Program-made: the position numbers and the translations under genes
Notes under the pieces: model-generated
What the model was told of the DNA's origin: nothing
The model's database searches: none
Seen by the model: the letters and a program-made list of their open reading frames with translations, nothing else
Shown: in pieces, positions 12,277 to 22,131 of the stretch
How positions within the stretch are numbered: position 1 is the stretch's first letter
Layout: each line of letters starts with the position of its first letter
Assembly: GCA_930367205.1 (NCBI GenBank)
Contig: OV884015.1
Coordinates: forward strand, 1,116,001-1,180,000
From: Acanthosoma haemorrhoidale
Taxonomy: Eukaryota > Arthropoda > Insecta > Hemiptera > Acanthosomatidae
Direction of reading: 5' to 3'
Length of the DNA: 64,000 nt

Positions 12277-14720
12277 GATCTTTAACGTTAGCTCTTGCCC
12301 TATTATGTTCTCCTGATACCAAAACAAAGAAAACATCTTTAAAAAGTCGAATTTTAACAAAAATGCGTATTTCATAGCTTGTACGTTAGCACCTGCCCTA
12401 TTATGTTCTCCTGATACGAAAACGAGAAAAATATCGTCAAAAAGTTGAATTTTTAAAAAATGGGTATTTCATAGCTGGTACGTTAGCTCCTGTCCCATTA
12501 TGTTCTCCTGATACCAAAACAAAGAAAATATCGTCTAAAATTCAAATTTTTACAAAAATGCGTTTTTTATAGCTGGTACGTTAGCTCCTACCCTATTATG
12601 TTCTCCTGATACGAAAACCAGGAAAATATCGTCAAAAAGTCGATTTTTTAAAAAATGCGTATTTCATAGCTAGTACGTCAGCTCCTGCCCCGTTATGTTC
12701 TCCTGATACCTAAACAAGAAAATATCGTCAAAAAGTTAAATTTTAAAAAAATGCGTATTTTATAGCTGGTACAATAATTCCTGCCCTATTATGTTAACTC
12801 GTAGCTTTGATCATACGATCGTATCACCTAATAAAATGAGTGCTAATGATACATTATACAATCATATTCAACATCATTTGATGTTATCTTCACTCGTAAC
12901 TTTCATCATACGATCGTATCACGTGATACAATGAGTGCCAATGATACGGTACACTATCATATTCGACATCATTTGATGTTATATTCACTCGTGGCTTCAA
13001 TCATACGATCGTATCACGTGATATAATGAGTGGCAATGATGCGGTACACTATCAAATTCGACATTATTTGGTGTTATATTCACTCGTAACTTGAATCACA
13101 CGATCGTATCACGTGATACAATGAGTTCAAATGATACGGTACACAACCATATTCGACATCATTTGATGTTATGTTCACTCGTAACTTGAATCATACGATT
13201 GTATCACGTGATACCATGAGTGCTAATGATTAGGCACACAATCATATTCGACATATTTTGATGTTATGTTCACGCGAAACTTTAATTATACGATCATATC
13301 ACGTGATTGAATGAGTGCCAATGATATGACACACAATCATATTCGACATCATTTGATGTTATATTCACTCGTAACTTGAATCATACGACCGTATCACGTG
13401 ATTGAATGAATGCCAATGATATGGCACACAATCATATTCGACATCATTTGATGTTATATTCACTGGTACTATGAATCGTACGATCGTATCACGTGATACC
13501 ATGAGTGCTAATGATTAGGCACACTATCATATTTGACATCATCTGATGTTATTGATACGGTATACGAGCATGTTTGACATCATTTAATGTTATATTAACT
13601 CGTAAGTTTAATCATACGATCGTATCACGTAAAACATTGAGTGCAAATGATACATTATACAATCATATTCAACATCATTAGATGTTATATTCACTCGTAA
13701 CTTTAATTATACGATCATATCACGTGATACAATGAGTGCTACTGATACAGCACACAATCATATTCGACATCATTTGATGTTATATTCACTCGTAACTTGA
13801 ATCATACGACCGTATCACGTGATTGAATGAATGCCAATGATATGGCACACAATCATATTCGACATCATTTGATGTTATATTCACTCGTAACTTGAATCAT
13901 ACGATTGTATCAGGTGATACAATGAGTGCTAATGATACAGCACACAATCATATTCGACATCATTTGATGTTATATTCACTCGTAACTTGAATCATACGAC
14001 CGTATCACGTGATTGAATGAATGCCAATGATATGGCACACAATCATATTCGACATCATTTGATGTTATATTCACTCGTAACTTGAATCATACGATTGTAT
14101 CACGTGATACAATGAGTGCTAATGATACAGCACACAATCATATTCGACATCATTTGATGTTATATTCACTCGTAACTTGAATCATACGACCGTATCACGT
14201 GATTGAATGAATGCCAATGATATGGCACACAATCATATTCGACATCATTTGATGTTATATTCACTGGTACCATGAATCATACGATCGTATTAGGTGATAC
14301 CATGAGTGCTAATGATTAGGCACACTATCATATTTGACATCATCTGATGTTATTGATACGGTATACGAGCATGTTTGACATCATTTAATGTTTTATTAAC
14401 TCGTAAGTTTAATCATACGATCGTATCACGTAAAACAATGAGTGCCAATGATACATTATACAATCATATTCAACATCATTTGATGTTATATTCACTCGTA
14501 ACTTGAATCACACGATCGTATCACGTGATACAATGAGTGCTAATGATACAGCACACAATCTTATTCGACATTATTTGATGTTATATTCACTCGTAACTTG
14601 AATCATACGATTGTATCACGTGATACAATGAGTGCTAATGATACAGCACACAATCTTATTCGACATTATTTGATGTTATATTCACTCGTAACTTGAATCA
14701 TACGATCGTATCACGTGATA
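12001..14720. repeat. HOR unit of 2,720 bp, copy 2
   Basis: Direct tandem copy of the preceding unit. The third unit (from 14721) has one extra B monomer and is interrupted by the retrotransposon, which is absent at the equivalent sites near 11655 and 14375. Confidence 0.92.
12277..12795. repeat. Family B block 5 (519 bp)
   Basis: Read by eye it matches block 4 at an offset of 2,720 bp, including the private missing monomer and TGCCCCGTTATG. Confidence 0.94.
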
Positions 14721-14996
14721 CAATAAGTTTAAATGATACGGTAAACAATCATATTCGACATCATTTGATGTTATATCCATCCCAAACTTTAATCATACGA
14801 TCGTATCACGTGAAACAATGAGTGCTAATGATACATTATACAATCCTATTCAAAATCATTTGATGTTATCTTCACTCGTAACTTTCATCATACGATCGTA
14901 TCACGTGATACAATAAGTGCAAATGATACGGCACACTATCATATTTGACATCATTTGATGTCATATTCACTCGTGAATTTATTCATACGATCGTAT
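12796..14996. repeat. Family A array, segment 6
   Basis: This is the A part of the second 2,720-bp HOR copy. Variants line up with segment 5 at the same offset, including the CAGGTG monomer (11191 and 13911) and the shared header variant CGTGAATTTATTC. Confidence 0.94.
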
Positions 14997-15613
14997 GATC
15001 TTTAACGTTAGCTCTTGCCCTATTATGTTCTCCTGATACCAAAACAAAGAAAACATCTTTAAAAAGTCGAATTTTAACAAAAATGCGTATTTCATAGCTT
15101 GTACGTTAGCACCTGCCCTATTATGTTCTCCTGATACGAAAACGAGAAAAATATCGTCAAAAAGTTGAATTTTTAAAAAATGGGTATTTCATAGCTGGTA
15201 CGTTAGCTCCTGTCCCATTATGTTCTCCTGATACCAAAACAAAGAAAATATCGTCTAAAATTCAAATTTTTACAAAAATGCGTTTTTTATAGCTGGTACG
15301 TTAGCTCCTACCCTATTATGTTCTCCTGATACGAAAACCAGGAAAATATCGTCAAAAAGTCGATTTTTTAAAAAATGCGTATTTCATAGCTAGTACGTCA
15401 GCTCCTGCCCCGTTATGTTCTCCTGATACCTAAACAAGAAAATATCGTCAAAAAGTTAAATTTTTTTAAAAAAGAGTTTTTTATAGCTGGTACGTTAGCT
15501 TCTGAACAATTATGATTTACTCATACCAAAACAAGAAAAATATCGTCAAAAAGTCGAATTTTAAAAAAATGCGTATTTTATAGCTGGTACAATAATTCCT
15601 GCCCTATTATGTT
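14997..15613. repeat. Family B block 6 (617 bp)
   Basis: It is the same as blocks 4 and 5 but retains the extra B monomer around 15470-15565 (AAAGAGTTTTTTATAGCTGG through TTCTGAACAATTATG). The 98-bp excess accounts exactly for the longer third HOR copy. Confidence 0.94.
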
Positions 15614-17094
15614 AACTCGTAGCTTTGATCATACGATCGTATCACCTAATAAAATGAGTGCTAATGATACATTATACAATCATATTCAACATCATTTGAT
15701 GTTATCTTCACTCGTAACTTTCATCATACGATCGTATCACGTGATACAATGAGTGCCAATGATACGGTACACTATCATATTCGACATCATTTGATGTTAT
15801 ATTCACTCGTGGCTTCAATCATACGATCGTATCACGTGATATAATGAGTGGCAATGATGCGGTACACTATCAAATTCGACATTATTTGGTGTTATATTCA
15901 CTCGTAACTTGAATCACACGATCGTATCACGTGATACAATGAGTTCAAATGATACGGTACACAACCATATTCGACATCATTTGATGTTATGTTCACTCGT
16001 AACTTGAATCATACGATTGTATCACGTGATACCATGAGTGCTAATGATTAGGCACACAATCATATTCGACATATTTTGATGTTATGTTCACGCGAAACTT
16101 TAATTATACGATCATATCACGTGATTGAATGAGTGCCAATGATATGACACACAATCATATTCGACATCATTTGATGTTATATTCACTCGTAACTTGAATC
16201 ATACGACCGTATCACGTGATTGAATGAATGCCAATGATATGGCACACAATCATATTCGACATCATTTGATGTTATATTCACTGGTACTATGAATCGTACG
16301 ATCGTATCACGTGATACCATGAGTGCTAATGATTAGGCACACTATCATATTTGACATCATCTGATGTTATTGATACGGTATACGAGCATGTTTGACATCA
16401 TTTAATGTTATATTAACTCGTAAGTTTAATCATACGATCGTATCACGTAAAACATTGAGTGCAAATGATACATTATACAATCATATTCAACATCATTAGA
16501 TGTTATATTCACTCGTAACTTTAATTATACGATCATATCACGTGATACAATGAGTGCTACTGATACAGCACACAATCATATTCGACATCATTTGATGTTA
16601 TATTCACTCGTAACTTGAATCATACGATTGTATCACGTGATACAATGAGTGCTAATGATACAGCACACAATCATATTCGACATCATTTGATGTTATATTC
16701 ACTCGTAACTTGAATCATACGACCGTATCACGTGATTGAATGAATGCCAATGATATGGCACACAATCATATTCGACATCATTTGATGTTATATTCACTCG
16801 TAACTTGAATCATACGATTGTATCAGGTGATACAATGAGTGCTAATGATACAGCACACAATCATATTCGACATCATTTGATGTTATATTCACTCGTAACT
16901 TGAATCATACGACCGTATCACGTGATTGAATGAATGCCAATGATATGGCACACAATCATATTCGACATCATTTGATGTTATATTCACTGGTACCATGAAT
17001 CATACGATCGTATTAGGTGATACCATGAGTGCTAATGATTAGGCACACTATCATATTTGACATCATCTGATGTTATTGATACGGTATACGAGCA
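15614..17094. repeat. Family A array, segment 7, left part
   Basis: This is the A part of the third 2.7-kb HOR copy, up to the retrotransposon. It ends in the stunted monomer at GTATACGAGCA, where the element inserted. Confidence 0.94.
17090..17094. repeat. Left target-site duplication GAGCA
   Basis: GAGCA immediately precedes the LTR and recurs immediately after the 3' LTR. In empty copies of this stunted satellite monomer (for example around 11634-11674) the sequence reads through TACGAGCATGTTTGAC with a single GAGCA. Five bases is a usual length for Ty3/Gypsy integrase. The first LTR bases TG also match the host TG, but assigning them to the element gives symmetric TG...CA ends. Confidence 0.93.
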
Positions 17095-17109
17095 TGTGGC
17101 GATTCTTAG

Positions 17110-17118
17110 TATATAAAG
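17110..17118 (+). promoter_or_regulatory. Candidate LTR TATA box (TATATAAAG)
   Basis: TATATAAAG lies 15 bp inside the LTR and is the best TATA match in it. With AATAAA at 17205-17210 it would give a very short U3 (about 45 bp), an R of roughly 80-90 bp and a long U5. That arrangement places the polyadenylation signal inside R, as a compact LTR needs. A second, weaker TATA-like TATTTAA is at 17441-17447 with CCAGTC about 30 bp downstream. The same box is at 22147-22155 in the 3' LTR. The start site is inferred. Confidence 0.55.
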
Positions 17119-17204
17119 TGAAATCACCCTATACGTTATTGCAGATATATTATAGACAAAGGTAAATAACATGAACAAAAGTAAATTATTATAAATCTAT
17201 TAGC

Positions 17205-17210
17205 AATAAA
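17205..17210 (+). terminator. Candidate polyadenylation signal AATAAA (5' LTR copy)
   Basis: This is a canonical hexamer in GCAATAAAGAAAAG. The working copy would be the one in the 3' LTR at 22242-22247. Its distance from the 17110 TATA box suits an R region that carries both the cap site and the cleavage site. Whether it is used is inferred. Confidence 0.45.
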
Positions 17211-17440
17211 GAAAAGCAGAAGCAAGTAACATGAGACCGGACAACGACTGTCAGTCATAAATTAGAGAGACCCTTACAGCCAGGCCTGCGGGACCCTTGT
17301 CACATGTAAACCACAGCCTAAGTGGTCCTGTCAGCAGTCTGACAGATTACTGAGAATCGGCATGCTCCTTGCCACATGTTAGGATCTCGCAGGCCCTAAG
17401 GAACCTTTTTTGTTCAGCCCTCCCAAGGAGGCGTGGGCCA

Positions 17441-17447
17441 TATTTAA
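17441..17447 (+). promoter_or_regulatory. Alternative TATA-like element (TATTTAA)
   Basis: TATTTAA lies in a GC-richer part of the LTR. An initiator-like CCAGTC follows at 17471-17476 and TCAGTG at 17492-17497, which resembles the arthropod initiator TCAGT. If this is the real promoter, U3 is about 375 bp and AATAAA would lie upstream of R. That fits polyadenylation poorly, so I prefer the 17110 box. Confidence 0.3.
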
Positions 17448-17716
17448 CGGAGGAGGCTAGCCCCAGACGGCCAGTCTTTCGCGGCCGTTACTCAGTGATA
17501 CTTGCTTCTGTTCGAACTCTGAAACTTTGACTTATTCTTTATGAATCCTCTGTACCTCTTGAACATAGTGCATTGTCGGGGCACATACCTATCAGAAATG
17601 GAGTCAGATATTAACGCCGACCTGGAACGATTGTCCAGGTTGCAAACTTGAACAATTCGCACTTGTCACCAGGGCTAGAGTGATTGGGCACTCCCCTAGT
17701 GACATTTCCCGACAAC

Positions 17717-17733
17717 TGGTGACCTCGACGTGA
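17717..17733 (+). promoter_or_regulatory. Primer-binding site, tRNA-Trp type
   Basis: TGGTGACCTCGACGTGA begins two bases after the LTR. It is complementary to the 3' end of metazoan tRNA-Trp (including CCA) at 16 of 17 positions; the mismatch is T at 17724 where the perfect complement has C. It primes minus-strand DNA synthesis by the element's RT. Use of tRNA-Trp is a recognised trait of the CsRn1/Kabuki lineage. Confidence 0.9.
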
Positions 17734-17769
17734 TCTCAGAAGATAAATAAAAAAGAAAAAACTTTTCTT
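17734..17769 (+). other. Short A-rich leader between PBS and Gag-Pol
   Basis: Only 36 bases separate the PBS from the first ATG, and they are mostly A (AATAAAAAAGAAAAAAC within it). There is no upstream ATG in it. A packaging signal may overlap the start of the ORF, but none can be recognised. Confidence 0.7.
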
Positions 17770-20700
17770 ATGATGGCCGACCCACCAGCCCCGTCCGACG
17801 AAGCGTGCCGTGCAACCTTACACGCCATTTCTCGGACGTGCAAACTGCCAGGGTTTTATGAAGAAGACCCAAGACTATGGTTCCTGCAGGTCGAAAATAT
17901 TTTTTCAACGAGCCAGATCTCTTCCTCTAAAGCCAAATCGGAGCATATTTACGCTCAGCTTCCATTCAGGGTACTAACGCAGGTCGCAGACCTAGCGTAT
18001 TCTCCAAGCGATAGTCCCTACGAAGACTTAAAGGCTCGTCTTATCGAAACATACAGCCAGAGCCACTACAGACGACTGATCCGGTTATTGGAAGACACAC
18101 ACCTCGGAGACCAGAAACCGTCACATCTCCTGCGTCAAATGCAGGCACTGGCAGGACCCACGACTTTTGAGGACATCATTCGCACCCTCTGGCTACGCGC
18201 CTTGCCAGACAGGGTCCGCGACATACTGGCATCGCACTACGAGGCGAAATTGTCGAAACTGACGTCGATAGCGGACAAAATCATGGACTTAAGTTCAGCT
18301 ACCGCTATACACACAGTCCAGCCCGCATCGCCTCCCAAGGCCAGCCTGCCACGCTCCGGCTGTGACTGCCAGACAGCCATCGCACAGCTCACCCAACAAG
18401 TAACCTTGCTGGCCAATTCAATGAGCAGACGAGAAGAAAACAGGTCCGCTCAGCATTACCAGCGACCAAGGCCAACTACCGAGTCTAATAGTAACGACAG
18501 ATTCGGTAAGGATGCACATCGATGTCGCAGGCCCTGTAGGTGGGTTGATGACGCTACCACACAGGTGGGGAAACTAAATGTCGCCATGGTCAGAGCGGTA
18601 CCCATGGCAGCCATAACCTTTCGCCGCCTATTCGTGACAGACGTCCGCACGCGGCAGCATTACCTGGTAGATACGGGAGCAGCTATCTCCGTACTTCCCC
18701 CACCCAAAGTAAAAAAGGCTATACCCTCCGACTACCAGCTCTACGCCGCTAACGGCAGCTCCATTCCAACGTATGGAGAAGTCAACAGGGATCTCGACCT
18801 AGGCCTGCAGCGGATTTTTAAATGGAACTTCATAATGGCAGAAGTTCAGCAGCCAATCCTAGGGGCCGACTTCCTTGCTCATTATCACCTACTGGTAGAT
18901 CTTCAGCACCGCCAGCTGATCGATGGAATTACTGGTCGTCGTACCACGGGAAGAACACACGTCGCTACGCTCTCCGTGATATCAAGCATACCACCCGACA
19001 ACAAATACGCCGGCCTCTTACGGCGCTATCCTCAGCTCACACGACCACAACAACCTATGAGTTCAATTCTGCCGACAAAGGTAGAGCACTACATAGACAC
19101 TCGTGGACCGCCCGTATGCAGCAAGGCTCGCCGATTAGCGCCAGCAAAATATCAAGCCGCCAAAGAAGAATTCCGGCGTATGATGGACGAAGGAATTTGT
19201 CGGCCCTCCAACAGCCCGTGGGCAAGTCCGCTTCACATTGTTACGAAGAAGGACGGGACAATACGCCCCTGTGGAGACTACCGACAACTGAACAACAAAA
19301 CCATCCCAGACCGTTATGGTGTGCCCAATATTTCAGACTTTAACAACCAGTTGTTTGGCACTACCATATTTTCAACACTTGATATCAAAAGAGCGTACCA
19401 TCACATTCCGGTAAACCCCCAGGACATTCCCAAAACAGCTATTATCACCCCCTTTGGACTGTTTGAATTTCTCCGGATGACGTTTGGCCTTCGCAACGCC
19501 GCGCAGTCGTTCCAGAGGTATATGGACAACATTTTTAGAGATCTACAATTTGTGTTTATATACCTCGATGACATACTGATCGCTTCGGTCAACGAAGAGG
19601 AACACCACCGTCACCTGGAAACAGTCTTCGGTCGGCTGGCTGCTCATGGGCTAACCCTTAACATCGCGAAATGCGTGCTAGGACAGCCCGAGGTTGGATT
19701 CCTAGGGTATCATGTCTCACCCCAGGGCATCGTTCCATCACCAGCTAAAGTACAGGTAATCTTAGATTACCCCCGACCTACTACGATACGAGACCTCAGA
19801 CGTTTTCTCGGAATGGTCAACTTTTATCGCCGATGCTTACCTAACGCAGCTGAGCACCAGAGTGTACTTAACGCCTACTTACAAGGCGCCAAGAAAAATG
19901 ACCGTACCATCGTCAACTGGACCGAAGAAGCTGCTAGCGCTTTCGAGGAAACCCGCAGGACTCTGGCGAACGCCGCCTATCTCGCTCATCCATCAACAGA
20001 CGGGCAGCTAATCCTAGCCACTGACGCCAGTGACACAGCTATGGGTGCAGCACTACAACAGATGGAGGGCGGCGCGTTACGGCCTATTGGCTTCTTCAGC
20101 CGCGCTTTTAACACTGCTCAGTCAAAATACAGCACCTTCGATAGAGAGCTATTAGCTATCTACGAAGCAGTCAAATATTTTCGACAGCTTCTCGAAGCGC
20201 GGGAAGTAATCATTTATACAGACCACAAACCGCTCACCCACGCCATGGCCCAACAAAGTGACACTTCCTGCCCACGACGTATGCGATACCTAAATTACAT
20301 AGCTCAATTCACGACAGAAATACGCTATTGTAAGGGTGAGGACAACGTCGTGGCGGATGCCCTCTCGCGCATAGAAGCCATCTGTGTCCCGGAAAATTTT
20401 CAAAAATTACTCACGGCTCAAGTAGAAGATCAAGAATTAACAGTCTTCAGGGAACAGAACGCCACATGCAGGTTAGAGCCCGTTAACATCCCCGGCAGCG
20501 ACATTTCTCTCATTTGCGAGACCTCACTGGGGGAGCCAAGGCCGTACTTGCCTTCGGGCTTTCGAAGATCCACCTTCGACCAGCTGCACAGCCTAAGCCA
20601 CCCAGGAGTAAGAGCAAGTCGGAAAATGATGAGCCAGAGGTTTTTTTGGCCGGGTATGAACGCTGACGTGGCTCGATGGGCACGATGTTGTATAGCATGC

Positions 20701-21597
20701 CAGACCTCAAAAGTACACCGCCACACCATAACCCCTCCAGGGCAATTCGCGGACGCGGGGAGGTTTGAGCACGTGCACATCGACCTCGTAGGACCCCTGC
20801 CAACTTCAGAAGGCAAGCGATACATCCTCACCATGATTGACCGAGCCACGGGATGGCCTGAGGCAATTCCACTTGGCAACATGGAAGCTACCACCGTAGC
20901 CGACGCCTTCTTTAGTGGCTGGGTTGCCAGGTTCGGCACACCCATTCGAATAACGACTGACCAAGGCCGTCAGTTTGAATCAGAGTTGTTCACGAGACTG
21001 ACCCGCCTCCTGAGTGTCGAGAGAATTCGGACCACCGCCTACCATCCACAGTCAAACGGCCGAATTGAACGATGGCACCGCTCGCTGAAAACCGCACTAA
21101 CCGCCCATTCACAACACCGTCAGTGGACGCGAAGCCTATCAGCAGTCCTGCTCGGCCTACGAAGTGTAATCAAAGAGGACCTAGGGTGCAGTGTCGCCGA
21201 GCGAACATACAAAAAACCCTTACGCCTTCCCGGAGAATACTTTACACCAACACAAGTAGATCTTGACGTTCGACGCAACATCACTCAACACCGGGAAGAC
21301 ACGAAGAAGACGTTCATTAGCAAAGACCTCAACACCTGCACACACGTCTTCGTTCGACAAGAACACCGGCGTAGCCTCGAACCGGCTTATACTGGTCCGC
21401 ACCCAGTAGTCAGCAGGAATAATAAAACCATAGTCATAATGGCAGATAATAAGGAGACTCGCATTTCCCTAGACCGTGTCAAGCCAGCTTATTTGCTAAA
21501 CACCACCGAAAGTTTACCTACACCGGGTGAACCAGAGGAATTAGGAAACACTCCACCACCATACCTCTGCACGAGAAGTTCGATAGCGCGACGGTAA
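17770..21597 (+). CDS. Gag-Pol polyprotein of a Ty3/Gypsy retrotransposon (1,275 aa)
   Basis: One uninterrupted ORF encodes capsid-like Gag and all Pol enzymes, with no frameshift between them. Gag covers about residues 20-260 (conserved K25LPGF...DPRLWF), with a predicted coiled coil at about 202-222 and a knuckle remnant at about 239-256. Aspartic protease: DTGA at 301-304 and ILGADFL at 363-369. Reverse transcriptase: about 440-640, catalytic D538 and YLDD 598-601. RNase H: D752, E793, D818, D863. Integrase: zinc-binding H940, H944, C974, C977; D1005, D1064, E1100 with 35 residues between the last two; GPY/F-like module with YTGPH at 1207-1211. The expected CHCC finger of Gag keeps C252 and C256, but the first two ligand positions are S239 and N242. 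The first ATG has a poor context (CTTATGA). The second, at 17773, has A at -3 and G at +4, so translation may begin there. Length and organisation are normal for a CsRn1-type element, and the polyprotein would be cut by its own protease. Confidence 0.96.
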   Translation: MMADPPAPSDEACRATLHAISRTCKLPGFYEEDPRLWFLQVENIFSTSQISSSKAKSEHIYAQLPFRVLTQVADLAYSPSDSPYEDLKARLIETYSQSHYRRLIRLLEDTHLGDQKPSHLLRQMQALAGPTTFEDIIRTLWLRALPDRVRDILASHYEAKLSKLTSIADKIMDLSSATAIHTVQPASPPKASLPRSGCDCQTAIAQLTQQVTLLANSMSRREENRSAQHYQRPRPTTESNSNDRFGKDAHRCRRPCRWVDDATTQVGKLNVAMVRAVPMAAITFRRLFVTDVRTRQHYLVDTGAAISVLPPPKVKKAIPSDYQLYAANGSSIPTYGEVNRDLDLGLQRIFKWNFIMAEVQQPILGADFLAHYHLLVDLQHRQLIDGITGRRTTGRTHVATLSVISSIPPDNKYAGLLRRYPQLTRPQQPMSSILPTKVEHYIDTRGPPVCSKARRLAPAKYQAAKEEFRRMMDEGICRPSNSPWASPLHIVTKKDGTIRPCGDYRQLNNKTIPDRYGVPNISDFNNQLFGTTIFSTLDIKRAYHHIPVNPQDIPKTAIITPFGLFEFLRMTFGLRNAAQSFQRYMDNIFRDLQFVFIYLDDILIASVNEEEHHRHLETVFGRLAAHGLTLNIAKCVLGQPEVGFLGYHVSPQGIVPSPAKVQVILDYPRPTTIRDLRRFLGMVNFYRRCLPNAAEHQSVLNAYLQGAKKNDRTIVNWTEEAASAFEETRRTLANAAYLAHPSTDGQLILATDASDTAMGAALQQMEGGALRPIGFFSRAFNTAQSKYSTFDRELLAIYEAVKYFRQLLEAREVIIYTDHKPLTHAMAQQSDTSCPRRMRYLNYIAQFTTEIRYCKGEDNVVADALSRIEAICVPENFQKLLTAQVEDQELTVFREQNATCRLEPVNIPGSDISLICETSLGEPRPYLPSGFRRSTFDQLHSLSHPGVRASRKMMSQRFFWPGMNADVARWARCCIACQTSKVHRHTITPPGQFADAGRFEHVHIDLVGPLPTSEGKRYILTMIDRATGWPEAIPLGNMEATTVADAFFSGWVARFGTPIRITTDQGRQFESELFTRLTRLLSVERIRTTAYHPQSNGRIERWHRSLKTALTAHSQHRQWTRSLSAVLLGLRSVIKEDLGCSVAERTYKKPLRLPGEYFTPTQVDLDVRRNITQHREDTKKTFISKDLNTCTHVFVRQEHRRSLEPAYTGPHPVVSRNNKTIVIMADNKETRISLDRVKPAYLLNTTESLPTPGEPEELGNTPPPYLCTRSSIARR

Positions 21598-22121
21598 ATA
21601 TAAAATAGACATTACTGATAAAATATCAGTTATATTTTTTTTTTTTAGTTGTTTCGAAATATACGCTATAATATTTTTATATATTATATTAGGACCTAAG
21701 TTACCACTTGTTACTATAAGTCATTTTATATATTTTTTTTGTTTTTTCTCGTTCGTAAATGTTAATAGCGATCAATAGACCACAACAATTGTAAAATAAT
21801 GTTAGTCAAACGTGTATGTAAATATGTATATCTTAATACTTGTGACTGTTTGTAGTGGTTACATTTTAATTAGCTAATTGGGTCTGTTATCAAGTACAAT
21901 GTTGATTCTTTTCTTCCCATTCAGGCAAAAGATAAAATTTTTTTAAGGAAAGAGCTATTTAATTGTTTATTTGTAATAATTGTTCTACAAATAATGTCCA
22001 ATGTACACAAAAGTGTAAGCGTTTAAGAAGAAATTGATAGACATATGTTTGTATTATGTACGTTTTTATTATGCAATGTAATTCAATATATGAAAACTGT
22101 CAAACTTGTATAGGGCAATTT
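21598..22121 (+). other. AT-rich non-coding 3' region of the retrotransposon
   Basis: These 524 bases between the Gag-Pol stop and the polypurine tract carry no ORF worth calling and no envelope gene. Base composition shifts sharply from the balanced ORF to A/T-rich. A small hairpin and a T run lie at its start (listed separately). A purine run AAGGAAAGAG at 21945-21954 is the only other pattern. Confidence 0.85.
21614..21646 (+). other. Perfect 7-bp hairpin followed by T-tract after gag-pol stop
   Basis: ACTGATA (21614-21620), loop AAA, and TATCAGT (21624-21630) form a perfect stem, followed by 12 consecutive T at 21635-21646. It looks like a bacterial intrinsic terminator but sits in a eukaryotic element, so that role is not expected. 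It may be chance or an RNA-stability or packaging structure. Confidence 0.5.
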
Positions 22122-22131
22122 GGGGGAGCCC
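22122..22131 (+). promoter_or_regulatory. Polypurine tract (GGGGGAG) for plus-strand priming
   Basis: GGGGGAGCCC abuts the 3' LTR. The purine run is seven bases and is followed by CCC before TGTGGC. Position and G-richness fit the RNase H-resistant primer for plus-strand DNA. The tract is short, and the CCC between it and the LTR is unusual. Confidence 0.75.

Larger units (their letters stand above)
17095..17714 (+). repeat. 5' long terminal repeat (620 bp)
   Basis: This 620-bp repeat is matched base for base by 22132-22751 except at 17408 (T here, A at 22445). It begins TG and ends CA. It is followed after two bases by the primer-binding site, which fixes its 3' edge. The 5' edge is fixed by the break from satellite sequence at the target duplication. 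A canonical TATA box lies 15 bp from its start and an AATAAA lies about 95 bp further on. It has no ORF of note. Confidence 0.97.

Noticed and set aside
1..17094. CRISPR array
   Set aside because: Periodicity is 95-98 bp with whole monomers related to each other. There are no unique spacers between short repeats, no cas genes, and the retrotransposon shows a eukaryotic context.
18456..18650. Short open frames on the minus strand and in other frames inside 17770-21597 (for example 18456-18650, 18822-19343, 20430-20945)
   Set aside because: They overlap the Gag-Pol frame, have no recognisable domain, and are expected by chance in a long GC-balanced ORF.
21614..21646. Bacterial intrinsic terminator
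   Set aside because: The shape fits, but the element is a eukaryotic retrotransposon and the stem is AT-rich, so the call would be misleading.
21945..21954. Internal polypurine tract AAGGAAAGAG as the plus-strand primer
   Set aside because: It is not adjacent to the LTR. The G-rich tract at 22122-22128 has the required position.
21598..22131. Envelope or third ORF downstream of Gag-Pol
   Set aside because: The region is AT-rich with frequent stops in all frames and no signal peptide or membrane segment.
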